Origin: [Clostridium] scindens ATCC 35704
Lineage (GTDB): Bacteria > Bacillota > Clostridia > Lachnospirales > Lachnospiraceae
Reading direction: 5' to 3'
DNA length: 64,000 nt
NCBI RefSeq assembly: GCF_004295125.1
Contig: NZ_CP036170.1
Coordinates: 1,483,501 to 1,547,500 of the forward strand
This document shows positions 1-7,803 of the stretch, one piece after another. The notes below the pieces were generated by a model. The model searched no databases and had not been told where the DNA came from. It was given only the letters and a program-made list of their open reading frames with translations. The stretch's first letter is position 1. Each line of letters starts with the position of its first letter. Position numbers and translations under genes: made by a program.

Positions 1-1185
1 TTGACGGTTATTGGAGGGATTATCAAGCGTTATTCTTATTATATGGTGCCATATATCGTGGCAGAGAACCCGGATATTTCCGCAAAGAACGCAATCCGGC
101 TGTCCAGGAAGATGATGAATGGGCATAAGTGGGAATGCTTTGTATTTGAACTGTCATTTCTTGGCTGGAGTATGCTGGGGGCGGTTACGATGGGGCTGTC
201 ACAGGTGCTGTATTCCAATCCATACAGGGTGGCGTCTTTTACAGAGTACTATGTTACCCTTAGAAAAATGGCCAAAGAACGGAACATACCGGAGGCGCAG
301 CAGTTAAATGATATCTATCTCTATCGGCCCGCCGGAAGGGAAGCGCTGGATCTTGCATATGCTGATGTGATCGCGGTGATGGAAAAGCCAAAGAAAGAGA
401 TAGATGACCTGAAAGGCATCCGCAAGTTCTTTGCGGACTACTTGGGCATTCTGCTGTTCCCGAGCGCAAAAGAGCGGGAGTATGAGGAGGATCAGGCGGA
501 GCGGACTAGGATCTTTGCCCTGCAAAGAGCGGTAGAAGGGAAGTGCTATCCCAGCCGCCTGGATCCGATTCCAGAGATGGCGAAGCGGCAGAAGGTAGAG
601 ACGGTTCATTACATGCGTCATTATACGGTGTGGTCCCTGATACTATTATTCTTTATATTTTCCTGTATCGGATGGGTATGGGAGGTGAGCCTTCATCTGG
701 TAAATGACGGCGAATTTGTCAACCGCGGGGTCCTCCATGGCCCATGGCTTCCGATATATGGAAGCGGCGGCGTTCTGATCCTTACCGTACTCAATAAGTT
801 TCGCAAGAACCCGGCGGCAGAATTTGTGGCGATCGTCGTATTGTGCGGTGTAGTGGAATATTTTACTTCTTATTATCTGGAAGTAACCCAGGGAAAGAAA
901 TGGTGGGATTATAGCGGATATTTCCTGAACCTGAATGGGCGCATCTGCGCGGAAGGGCTGCTGGTATTTGGCGTGGGAGGCATGGCTATTGTATATGCGC
1001 TGGCCCCTGTCCTGGATAACTTTATACGGAGACAGAAGCTAAAGGTAGTGATTCCTGCCTGTCTGGTGCTTCTGGGAGCCTATGTTGGGGATGCCGCATA
1101 TTCGTCGGAACATCCCAATGCAGGGAAAGGGATCACGGACTATCAGAGCAGGGCTGTAAGACTTGACACGTATGCCAATAAATGA
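1..1185 (+). CDS. DUF975 / CmpB-type membrane protein, 5' partial
   Basis: The frame is open at the left edge, so the N-terminus lies outside the window and the first codon here is probably not a start. Residues 1-110 resemble the C-terminal part of DUF975 membrane proteins (YIVAENPD, MMNGHKWECF and SNPY motifs). A charged linker follows to about residue 205. Residues 208-350 resemble the ABC_trans_CmpB membrane domain (IGWVWE, NRGVLHGPWLPIYG, RICAEGL), with four or five hydrophobic segments. The substrate and role are unknown. A TetR gene starts 35 bases downstream and may control it. The two-domain fusion is clear by eye, but neither family has a well-defined function. Confidence 0.7.
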   Translation: MTVIGGIIKRYSYYMVPYIVAENPDISAKNAIRLSRKMMNGHKWECFVFELSFLGWSMLGAVTMGLSQVLYSNPYRVASFTEYYVTLRKMAKERNIPEAQQLNDIYLYRPAGREALDLAYADVIAVMEKPKKEIDDLKGIRKFFADYLGILLFPSAKEREYEEDQAERTRIFALQRAVEGKCYPSRLDPIPEMAKRQKVETVHYMRHYTVWSLILLFFIFSCIGWVWEVSLHLVNDGEFVNRGVLHGPWLPIYGSGGVLILTVLNKFRKNPAAEFVAIVVLCGVVEYFTSYYLEVTQGKKWWDYSGYFLNLNGRICAEGLLVFGVGGMAIVYALAPVLDNFIRRQKLKVVIPACLVLLGAYVGDAAYSSEHPNAGKGITDYQSRAVRLDTYANK

Positions 1186-1190
1186 AAAGA

Positions 1191-1208
1191 TGCAAGTGAA
1201 CACTTGCA
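1191..1208. promoter_or_regulatory. Palindromic operator candidate for the downstream TetR
   Basis: Perfect inverted repeat with arms TGCAAGTG and CACTTGCA separated by AA. It abuts the AAGGAG ribosome site of the tetR gene at 1221. Such a site would let the regulator repress its own message. The assignment to this TetR is inferred from position. Confidence 0.5.
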
Positions 1209-1220
1209 AGGAGATTGAAT

Positions 1221-1796
1221 ATGCTTGCCGATACCCAGGAAAAGATTATTAAAGCGACGATGGAACTGGTGATGGAAAAAGGATATTCCAATACCACGAC
1301 GAAAGACATTGCCCGAAGCGCCGGGATCAATGAATGTACGATTTTCCGCAAATTCAAGGGTAAGAAAGAGATCATACTGGCAGCGATGGAAAAGCCGGAG
1401 TGGAATCCAGATTTAAAGCCAGAAGACTTTGAAGGATACTCGGGAGATATGCTGGGAGATCTTACACGTTTTTCTGAAGTTTATATGCAGAAGGTAACGC
1501 CCAGAATGGTAAAGGTATCTACCGGACTTCGTACGCCGGAATTATATCCGTATACTGCAAAGGGGATTTTGAAGATTCCTCAGACCTTCAAGAAGGCATT
1601 AAAAGAATATTTTGTGGAGATGAAGGAACAAGGAAAGATCCGGCGGGCAGATCCGGAGGAACTGGCAATGATGTTCTTGTCCATGAATTTTGGGTTCGTA
1701 TTCTTGAAGGCATCTTTCGGCTCTGAACTTTCACCGATAGAAAGTGCAGCGTATATCGAAAGTAGCATAAATACTTTTGTAAAAGGGATCCTATAG
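1221..1796 (+). CDS. TetR/AcrR family transcriptional regulator
   Basis: A 191-residue protein with an N-terminal helix-turn-helix (about residues 8-52; TTTKDIARSAGINECTIFRK) typical of TetR regulators, followed by an all-helical ligand/dimer domain of usual length. ATG at 1221 is preferred over the in-frame TTG at 1215 because AAGGAG ends seven bases before it. A perfect palindrome lies just upstream and a stem-loop terminator just downstream, so it may form its own autoregulated unit or the last gene of the upstream one. The ligand is unknown. Confidence 0.85.
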   Translation: MLADTQEKIIKATMELVMEKGYSNTTTKDIARSAGINECTIFRKFKGKKEIILAAMEKPEWNPDLKPEDFEGYSGDMLGDLTRFSEVYMQKVTPRMVKVSTGLRTPELYPYTAKGILKIPQTFKKALKEYFVEMKEQGKIRRADPEELAMMFLSMNFGFVFLKASFGSELSPIESAAYIESSINTFVKGIL

Positions 1797-1807
1797 AGAA
1801 CCATTAT

Positions 1808-1836
1808 TATGGCACTGAGAGGTGCCATATATTTTT
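1808..1836 (+). terminator. Rho-independent terminator after tetR
   Basis: Stem TATGGCAC / GTGCCATA with loop TGAGAG, followed by TATTTTT. It lies 12 bases after the tetR stop. Confidence 0.75.
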
Positions 1837-1839
1837 AAC

Positions 1840-2396
1840 ATGAATAGTTATGAGGAATATATCCGTCAGTTTGCAGAACGCCCGATTCCTAATTTTTATA
1901 AACTGGTCAATGCCCCGGTAAAGATTGACAAGATCCTGGCCGGAGGCGAGGCTATCGTGCTGGAAGAAGGCATGACCTTAAGCGCGGCAGAAGTTCCGGG
2001 CCATTCGAGGGGGGCTACGGCGTATTGCCTGGATAATGGGAAAGAAAAAGTGCTTTTTACGGGGGATTCCATTCCTGCAAAAGGCGATCTGCCTATATTT
2101 ACGGATAGCGTTAAGAGCAAAGAGACGCTGGAAAAGATAAGGAGGATGCAAGGCATAGATTGCTATTATCCTGCCTGGGAGAGGTGTATGTAAGAGACGA
2201 GATATCTGATATCCCGGATAGCGCGTTTCGTATAATTAAAGACATTGAGAACTGTTCGGCAACAGTGTTATTGGAATATGCAGATCGAAGCATGGAGGAG
2301 AAGATGGGTCGGATATGCAAAGAACTTCGGATGGAGCATCTGTCCAGGAATCCGCTGTTTTATAGGAGTGTACTAGGCAGCCTGGGTGGGGCATAG
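1840..2396 (+). pseudogene. Broken MBL-fold metallo-hydrolase (C-terminal part)
   Basis: Frame 1 from ATG 1840 encodes the C-terminal half of a beta-lactamase-fold hydrolase: a VPGHSRGATAYCL metal-ligand loop and LFTGDSIPA strand, then IDCYYPAWE, and stops with TAA at 2193. The similarity resumes in another frame (EVYVRDEISDIP to the stop at 2396), so a frameshift near 2170-2180 splits the gene. The N-terminal HxHxDH half is missing. The preceding terminator hairpin ends only a few bases before. It reads as a decayed remnant with no expected activity. Confidence 0.7.
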
Positions 2397-2442
2397 ATAA
2401 ATATATAGAATATATGGATCAATAGCATCCCTATGATGAAGG

Positions 2443-2466
2443 AAAAGAAAACCCGTGAAACGGGTT
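2443..2466 (-). terminator. Terminator of the Spo0A_C-like gene
   Basis: On the minus strand, AACCCGT, loop TTC and ACGGGTT form a 7-base-pair stem followed by a T-rich run (TTCTTTTCC). It overlaps the stop codon of the gene ending at 2465. Confidence 0.6.
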
Positions 2467-2788
2467 AACCTTCAAGGGCATTATACAGGATATCAAGGAC
2501 CTCACTGTTTGTCGGTTTTTCTTTCAACGGATACCGGGCTATCTTTATTAGGTATTCTCTGTTTCCATTATACCAGCAATAAGCTATGGCGGTGCGCATA
2601 CAATGTTCGACATTATCTTGAGATGTCTGGTATTTCCTGGCAACTTCCGGATATATGTACTTGCAGATGGACGGGATCTTATCTCCGTCATCAAGGCAGA
2701 GACATAGGGCATGCTTAATATAGTGGAAGCCCTGGTAAGTAGAACGTATGCCAAGAGTGAGCAAAGTATCTTTAACACGTTTATCCAT
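2465..2788 (-). CDS. Stand-alone Spo0A C-terminal DNA-binding domain protein
   Basis: A 107-residue protein that aligns by eye with the whole effector domain of Spo0A: TLLTLGIRSTYQGFHYI (helix A region), the recognition helix area ARKYQTSQDNVEHCMRTAIA, and the terminal KPTNSEVLDIL helix. There is no receiver domain, so it cannot be switched by phosphorylation in the usual way. It could compete for 0A boxes or act as a constitutive regulator. GGGAGG lies eight bases before the ATG. It is flanked by a broken hydrolase and the cfa gene, neither of which hints at a target. Confidence 0.8.
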   Translation of the reverse strand: MDKRVKDTLLTLGIRSTYQGFHYIKHALCLCLDDGDKIPSICKYIYPEVARKYQTSQDNVEHCMRTAIAYCWYNGNREYLIKIARYPLKEKPTNSEVLDILYNALEG

Positions 2789-2960
2789 AATTTCGCCTCC
2801 CTTTTGCTATTAATAACACTTAAGGGACGGAAAATACAAAGGAGCGGAGCGAATTCTATGAAAACATATAGAAATCGACAAAGCAGAAGCACCCTGTATG
2901 TCTCAGGATTTTTATGGGAATAATAGGAGGCAGCAGATAATGATATAAGGGAGGCAGATT

Positions 2961-4118
2961 ATGAACGAATTTTTGACAAGTTATCTAGGCGGCATCATAC
3001 CGGTAGCATTCAGGATTCAAAGTGGTGAGGAAAGCATGATCGTAGGAAGGGATCGGCCTGAGTTTACGATCACGCTTAACGAAGATCTGGACAAGAAAGA
3101 ATTGCTGACCAGTACTTCTCTGGCGCTTGGGGAGGCTTATATGAAGGAAGAACTGGAAGTAGACAGGGACTTATATGAAGTCTTGAATCTGTTTCTTGGA
3201 CAGATGGGAAAGTTTAAGATGGATAAATCTGCTTTGAAAAAATTAATCCTTACATCAAAAGCAAAAAAGAACCAAGAAAAAGAGGTAAGGTTCCACTATG
3301 ATATCGGCAATGAATTCTACCGTCTGTGGCTGGATGAAACGATGAGTTATTCCTGTGGATATTTTAAAAATGCAGAGGATACGCTGTATGACGCGCAGGT
3401 TAATAAGGCGGATCATATTCTGGAAAAACTGCAGCTTCAGGAAGGAATGACCTTGCTGGATATCGGATGTGGATGGGGATTCCTTCTAATGCGGGCTGCA
3501 AAAAAATATGGGATAAAGGGAACCGGCATTACGCTAAGCAAAGAGCAGTACCAGAAGTTTTCAGAGGACATCGAAAGGGAAGGATTGAAAGACCGGCTGC
3601 AAGTCGAACTGATGGATTACCGGGATTTGAAGCATAGCGGCGTCCAGTTTGACCGCGTGGTGAGCGTAGGGATGCTGGAACATGTGGGTAGAGGCAACTA
3701 TGAATTATTCATGGAGAATGCAGAGGCAGTGTTGAAGCCGGAAGGGTTATTCCTTCTGCATTACATCAGCGCACAGAAGGAGCATGAGGGCGATCCATGG
3801 ATTAAAAAATATATTTTTCCTGGAGGGACGATTCCCAGCCTGCGTGAAATTATCGATATTCTTCCGGAATATGAATTTCACGTGCTGGATATTGAAAGTC
3901 TTCGCCGTCATTATAACAGGACCCTGCTTTGCTGGCGTGAGAATTTCCTGAAGCACAGAGCGGAGATTGCCAGAATGCAGGGAGAGGAATTTACCCGCAT
4001 GTGGGAACTTTACCTGGCTTCCTGCGCGGCGACATTTAATAATGGAATTATTGATCTGCACCAGATTCTGACCTCGAAAGGAATCAACAACAGACTGCCG
4101 ATGACCAGGGTGGTATAA
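2961..4118 (+). CDS. cfa: Cyclopropane-fatty-acyl-phospholipid synthase family protein
   Basis: A 385-residue SAM-dependent methyltransferase of the CFA synthase family, which methylenates cis double bonds of membrane phospholipid acyl chains. After an N-terminal domain of about 110 residues come FHYDIGNEFYRLWLD and MSYSCGYF (substrate-site motifs), the SAM loop LLDIGCGWGFLLMRAA, SVGMLEHVG and a C-terminal RRHYNRTLLCW segment, all in usual order and length. GGGAGG precedes ATG 2961. It appears to be monocistronic. Related methyltransferases can modify other lipids, but the motif set is standard. Confidence 0.92.
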   Translation: MNEFLTSYLGGIIPVAFRIQSGEESMIVGRDRPEFTITLNEDLDKKELLTSTSLALGEAYMKEELEVDRDLYEVLNLFLGQMGKFKMDKSALKKLILTSKAKKNQEKEVRFHYDIGNEFYRLWLDETMSYSCGYFKNAEDTLYDAQVNKADHILEKLQLQEGMTLLDIGCGWGFLLMRAAKKYGIKGTGITLSKEQYQKFSEDIEREGLKDRLQVELMDYRDLKHSGVQFDRVVSVGMLEHVGRGNYELFMENAEAVLKPEGLFLLHYISAQKEHEGDPWIKKYIFPGGTIPSLREIIDILPEYEFHVLDIESLRRHYNRTLLCWRENFLKHRAEIARMQGEEFTRMWELYLASCAATFNNGIIDLHQILTSKGINNRLPMTRVV

Positions 4119-4303
4119 GCATAAGGGGGGGATAGGCCGCATGCGCCGTCTCCCCTAATTGGTTATTGATTTTCTATGAAATCTGTGCTAACGTATCCTA
4201 TATTATCTATTCTATTTTGCCAGTAAGCTGGCGTCAGCAACTCTTCCGCGGATTCTGCGGGCCAATTCAATTTGAATGATGATATTTTAGAAGGGAGCAG
4301 TCT

Positions 4304-4611
4304 ATGGGTAAGAACGACATAGCAGTAAAACAATGGCTTTCTGCAAAAGACCGGTTTGCAGATTTATTTAACATGTTGATTTTCGGAGGCAGCACGGTCG
4401 TGCATCCGCAAGACTTGGAAGATATGGAGGGAGAGGCAGATATCTTTGTTCCTGACAAGGCAGGAGGGGAGAATGGGATGCGCCTATCTTTTTTCTGCTG
4501 AGCAAATATAATGGCAGGGAAGAAGGCGTATCGGAGGCCCTTGACATCCTGGACAGGCAGATACAGGAATTTTACCAAATATACAGCCGGAAAAACCAAG
4601 AGAAAGAATAG
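4304..4611 (+). pseudogene. Decayed Rpn/PD-(D/E)XK family transposase-nuclease
   Basis: The 5' part reads DIAVKQWLSAKDRFADLFN, the characteristic start of Rpn-family recombination-promoting nucleases, but the frame closes at 4501. A different frame supplies a typical family tail (LDRQIQEFYQIYSRK, stop at 4609-4611). The catalytic PD-(D/E)XK centre is missing, so this is an internally deleted remnant. An intact distant relative lies at 39326. Confidence 0.65.
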
Positions 4612-4710
4612 TCGAGAGATTCCGTAGATAACTCTACAATGGGATGAAGAGAATTCCAGGATACATTAACCTTTTCTTAGGAATTAAACAACAGAATATT
4701 AAAGTATGGG

Positions 4711-4760
4711 TAACTCTTATTCAGTAGAATATTACTGAACAAGAGTTATTTGTTTATAAT
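4711..4760 (+). promoter_or_regulatory. Long inverted repeat and -10 element ahead of the carboxypeptidase gene
   Basis: Arms of 16 bases (4711-4726 and 4733-4748; TAACTCTTATTCAGTA, partner TACTGAACAAGAGTTA) pair with a single mismatch around GAATAT. TATAAT at 4755-4760 follows directly. The repeat sits where a -35 region should be, so it may be an operator for a regulator such as the downstream VanR-like protein. A terminator for an upstream transcript is the alternative. Confidence 0.5.
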
Positions 4761-4781
4761 AGGAAAGGATTGGTGTATAAC

Positions 4782-5756
4782 ATGGAATATAGAATTAGGA
4801 AGCGCTATAAAAAGAAAAGGCGGCATTTTATAAGGAGGGTTGTTATTAGTATTGTTGCAGTGGCGGTTTTGATTTTAGTTGGAAGGAAGTTTACTCCTAA
4901 TACTGCAATAGATCTGGAGAACTTATATAGTCCCTATTCAATTTTAACTGATCTGGATTCAGGGAACGCTCTTGCTGAACATAATGCACAAGATCGGATT
5001 TATCCGGCATCGCTTACCAAAATTATGACAGCCATACTGGCAATTGAAAATACGCAGGACATGGAAGAAGTTATAACACTTCCTACGGATTTTTTCTCAA
5101 AACTGTATATAGAGAATGCTTCTATGGCTGGCTTTCAGCCGGGAGAGCAGGTCCGTTTAAAGGATTTGCTTTACGGCATGCTTCTTCCGTCTGGTGCGGA
5201 ATGCTGTCTGGCTTTTTGCGAGAGGATTGCCGGCTCCGAGGAAGCGTTTGTGAGACTAATGAACAAGAAGGCAGGGGAACTGGGGTTGGAGAATACGCAT
5301 TTTTGCAATTCAACAGGACTGCATGATTCGGAACACTACTCCACTGTGAAAGATATTTCTGCTCTTTTGCAGTATGCTTTAAAAAATGAAACCTTTAGAG
5401 CTGCCTTTACAAGCAGTCAATACAGTACGCTTCCATCGGAGCAGCATCCGAAGGGTTTTACATTTTACAGTACGATGTTTGAATGTATGGAAAGTACAAA
5501 ATTTACTGGAGGAAAAATCATAGGAGGAAAAACGGGATATACGAAAGAAGCAGGATTATGTCTGGCAAGCCTGGCTGAAATAAATGGGAAAGAAGTCATT
5601 TTAGTAACTGCTAATGCGGATGGAACGCACCAGACAACACCATTCCATATTCTGGATGCTATGAATGTGTATCGTCAGATGGGGGAATCGTCTGTATGTT
5701 ATAGCAGTAAATTTTCACCTAATGGATATCTTAGGAAACAATTTATAATTTCATAA
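4782..5756 (+). CDS. Serine D,D-carboxypeptidase-like protein (peptidase S11)
   Basis: A 324-residue membrane-anchored penicillin-binding protein of the DacA/S11 family, expected to trim the terminal D-Ala of cell-wall stem peptides outside the membrane. A basic N-terminus and one TM helix (about residues 20-38) precede the catalytic domain. The active-site motif is SLTK (in YPASLTKIMTA) and KTG is in GGKTGYT. The middle motif reads SGA (LLPSGAECC) instead of S-x-N, which may alter activity. ATG 4782 is chosen because AAGGA lies 12 bases upstream. The gene precedes a VanR/VanS-like pair, hinting at a cell-wall stress response. Confidence 0.8.
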   Translation: MEYRIRKRYKKKRRHFIRRVVISIVAVAVLILVGRKFTPNTAIDLENLYSPYSILTDLDSGNALAEHNAQDRIYPASLTKIMTAILAIENTQDMEEVITLPTDFFSKLYIENASMAGFQPGEQVRLKDLLYGMLLPSGAECCLAFCERIAGSEEAFVRLMNKKAGELGLENTHFCNSTGLHDSEHYSTVKDISALLQYALKNETFRAAFTSSQYSTLPSEQHPKGFTFYSTMFECMESTKFTGGKIIGGKTGYTKEAGLCLASLAEINGKEVILVTANADGTHQTTPFHILDAMNVYRQMGESSVCYSSKFSPNGYLRKQFIIS

Positions 5757-5828
5757 TGAATATTAAATATAATATTAATGTCAACCTGATATAATATGTA
5801 ACATTTAAATGAAAAGGAGAATAATGCC

Positions 5829-6536
5829 TTGAGCGAGAAGATACTTGTCGTTGATGATGAGAAAGAAATTGCTGATTTGATTGAAGTATATCTTCAGAAT
5901 GAAAATCTGAATGTATACAAATTCTACTCAGGTACAGAGGCGCTTGCCCATATGGAGAGCGTAGATTTTGACCTTGCCATATTAGACATTATGCTTCCGG
6001 ATATCAGTGGTCTTTCTATTTGCCAGATTATGAGGGAGAAGGGCTGCGCTTGTCCTATCATCATGCTTACGGCAAAGGATGAGGAAACCGATAAAATTAC
6101 CGGACTTATGCTCGGTGCAGATGATTATATTACAAAACCCTTTCGCCCGCTTGAATTGGTAGCGAGGGTAAAGGCGCAGCTTCGCCGCTACAAAAAATAC
6201 AACACGGTCTCTGCTGCCCCTGCGACAGAGACAATTCTTGAATATGCCGGATTGACTATGAATATCAAGACATATGAATGCCTGCTTAACGGAGAAAGTC
6301 TATCGCTGACACCTACGGAATTCGCGATTCTTCGGGTTCTTCTGGAGCGCAAGGGCAGCGTGGTCAGTGCGGAGGATTTGTTTCATGAAATATGGCAAGA
6401 CGAATACTATAATAAGAGCAATAATACCATTACCGTACACATTCGTCATCTTCGTGAAAAAATGAAGGATACCGGCGGAAATCCCAAATATATCAAAACT
6501 ATCTGGGGGGTGGGCTACAAGATTGAAGATATTTAA
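5829..6536 (+). CDS. OmpR-family response regulator, VanR-like
   Basis: A 235-residue regulator with a receiver domain (acidic pair DDE near the start, phosphoacceptor Asp in LAILDIMLP, KPF switch lysine) and a C-terminal winged helix (SLTPTEFAILRVLL, NTITVHIRHLREKM, WGVGYKI). The overall sequence resembles VanR of glycopeptide-resistance systems, but no vanG/vanX/vanT-type ligase genes are present here. The start is TTG 5829 with AAGGAGA eight bases upstream; the nearby ATG is out of frame. It overlaps the kinase gene by 14 bases. Likely targets are the carboxypeptidase upstream or the long operon downstream. Confidence 0.88.
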   Translation: MSEKILVVDDEKEIADLIEVYLQNENLNVYKFYSGTEALAHMESVDFDLAILDIMLPDISGLSICQIMREKGCACPIIMLTAKDEETDKITGLMLGADDYITKPFRPLELVARVKAQLRRYKKYNTVSAAPATETILEYAGLTMNIKTYECLLNGESLSLTPTEFAILRVLLERKGSVVSAEDLFHEIWQDEYYNKSNNTITVHIRHLREKMKDTGGNPKYIKTIWGVGYKIEDI

Positions 6537-7671
6537 AAAATCAGAATACAACTATTCAAAACTTAGCCGTCTGACATATATCAAAGGAGTATTTATTACG
6601 GCGGGCGCTGTCCTGATCATATTTCTCCTGCGGTTATTAAGCAGGGGGCATCTGGCAGACAGAATTGCCGAATGGATAGCGCGTCAATTCTCGCTAAGTG
6701 ATTTCCAGGCTGAGATGGCCTATTTCAATCTTATAACCCTTAACATGCAGTATATACTTGCGACGGTAATCATCATATTCATGCTTCTGCTATTTCGGAT
6801 GCTGCTAAATTCATATAAAAAATACTTTGATGAAGTCGTGAACGGGATTGACCAACTTATAGATGAGGACGGACAGATATCGTTATCTCCAGAATTAGAA
6901 GTTGTTGAACATAAACTGATTCATGTAAGCCATACGCTCAAAATACGCGATGATGAGAAGCAGAGAGCGGAGCAGCAGAAGGATGACCTTGTAGTTTATC
7001 TGGCTCACGATGTAAAGACACCGCTTACTTCTGTTATGGGATATCTAAGCCTTTTGGATGAAAACCCGGACATGCCTGACGGGAAGAAATCAGAATATAT
7101 CCATATTGCATGGGAAAAGGCTAATCGGCTTGAAACTTTGATCAATGAATTTTTTGAAATTATACGTAATAATTCGGAATCTGCTCCCCTTCAAAAGACA
7201 AAAATCGACCTGTATTATATGATGGTACAGATTGCAGATGAACTGTATCCGCAATTGAATTCATGTGGAAAACGCATTGAGAATAATATTAGCGAGACGG
7301 TCGTGTTGTACGGAAACCCTGATAAATTGGCGAGAGTATTTAATAACATTTTGAAAAATGCCATAGCTTACAGTGTGGATCACAGTGTTATAACGATATC
7401 GGCCCAGGAACGACCTGGAAAAACTGTGATTAAATTTGAAAATGAAGGAGATATTCCGAAAGACAAGCTCCAAGTGATTTTCGATAAATTCTATCGCTTG
7501 GACAGTTCGAGACTAAGTGCGACCGGTGGTTCTGGACTTGGCCTTGCTATCGCAAAAGACATAGTGATACGACATGGTGGCGACATTAAGGCTGAAAGCA
7601 GTAATGGAGTTACGGTGTTTAGCATTGAACTCCCATCAATCCCATGCAAAGTTTCCGACGAGATGTGTTAA
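6523..7671 (+). CDS. Sensor histidine kinase, VanS-like
   Basis: A 382-residue membrane kinase starting at TTG 6523 inside the end of the regulator gene. Two TM helices (about 20-40 and 75-93) enclose a short extracellular loop. The dimerisation box YLAHDVKTPLTSVMGYL contains the phospho-His (about residue 162), then NILKNAIAYS (N box) and GGSGLGLAIAKDIV (G box). It is the cognate partner of the regulator and resembles VanS. The signal is unknown, though cell-wall precursor state is plausible from the adjacent carboxypeptidase. Confidence 0.88.
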   Translation: MKIFKKSEYNYSKLSRLTYIKGVFITAGAVLIIFLLRLLSRGHLADRIAEWIARQFSLSDFQAEMAYFNLITLNMQYILATVIIIFMLLLFRMLLNSYKKYFDEVVNGIDQLIDEDGQISLSPELEVVEHKLIHVSHTLKIRDDEKQRAEQQKDDLVVYLAHDVKTPLTSVMGYLSLLDENPDMPDGKKSEYIHIAWEKANRLETLINEFFEIIRNNSESAPLQKTKIDLYYMMVQIADELYPQLNSCGKRIENNISETVVLYGNPDKLARVFNNILKNAIAYSVDHSVITISAQERPGKTVIKFENEGDIPKDKLQVIFDKFYRLDSSRLSATGGSGLGLAIAKDIVIRHGGDIKAESSNGVTVFSIELPSIPCKVSDEMC

Positions 7672-7726
7672 CAATTCTTAGGATTTCATTTATCATTCTT
7701 TAAACAATCATTTATTTCAATTTAAA

Positions 7727-7783
7727 AAATTGCCTGTTCTTTCATGGTATTCTGAATCAACCTGAAAGAGCAGGCAATTTTTA
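7727..7783 (+). terminator. Strong terminator after the two-component genes
   Basis: An 18-base stem (7727-7744 with 7763-7780, one G-U pair) encloses an 18-base loop and ends in TTTTT. It separates the kinase gene from the ABC operon, which therefore needs its own promoter or read-through. Confidence 0.8.
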
Positions 7784-7803
7784 TGAAAGGATGGAGACAA
7801 ATT

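Noticed and set aside
1840-2396. The MBL-fold frame break as another selenocysteine site
   Set aside because: The first frame ends in TAA and the similarity resumes in a different frame, so it is a frameshift, not recoding.
4118-4160. A terminator after cfa built on GGGGGGGATAGGC
   Set aside because: The arms pair poorly and no T-run follows, so it was not listed.
5829-7671. A glycopeptide-resistance (van) cluster
   Set aside because: Only regulator-like and carboxypeptidase-like genes are present; no D-Ala-D-Lac/D-Ser ligase, VanX/VanXY or racemase gene is seen.
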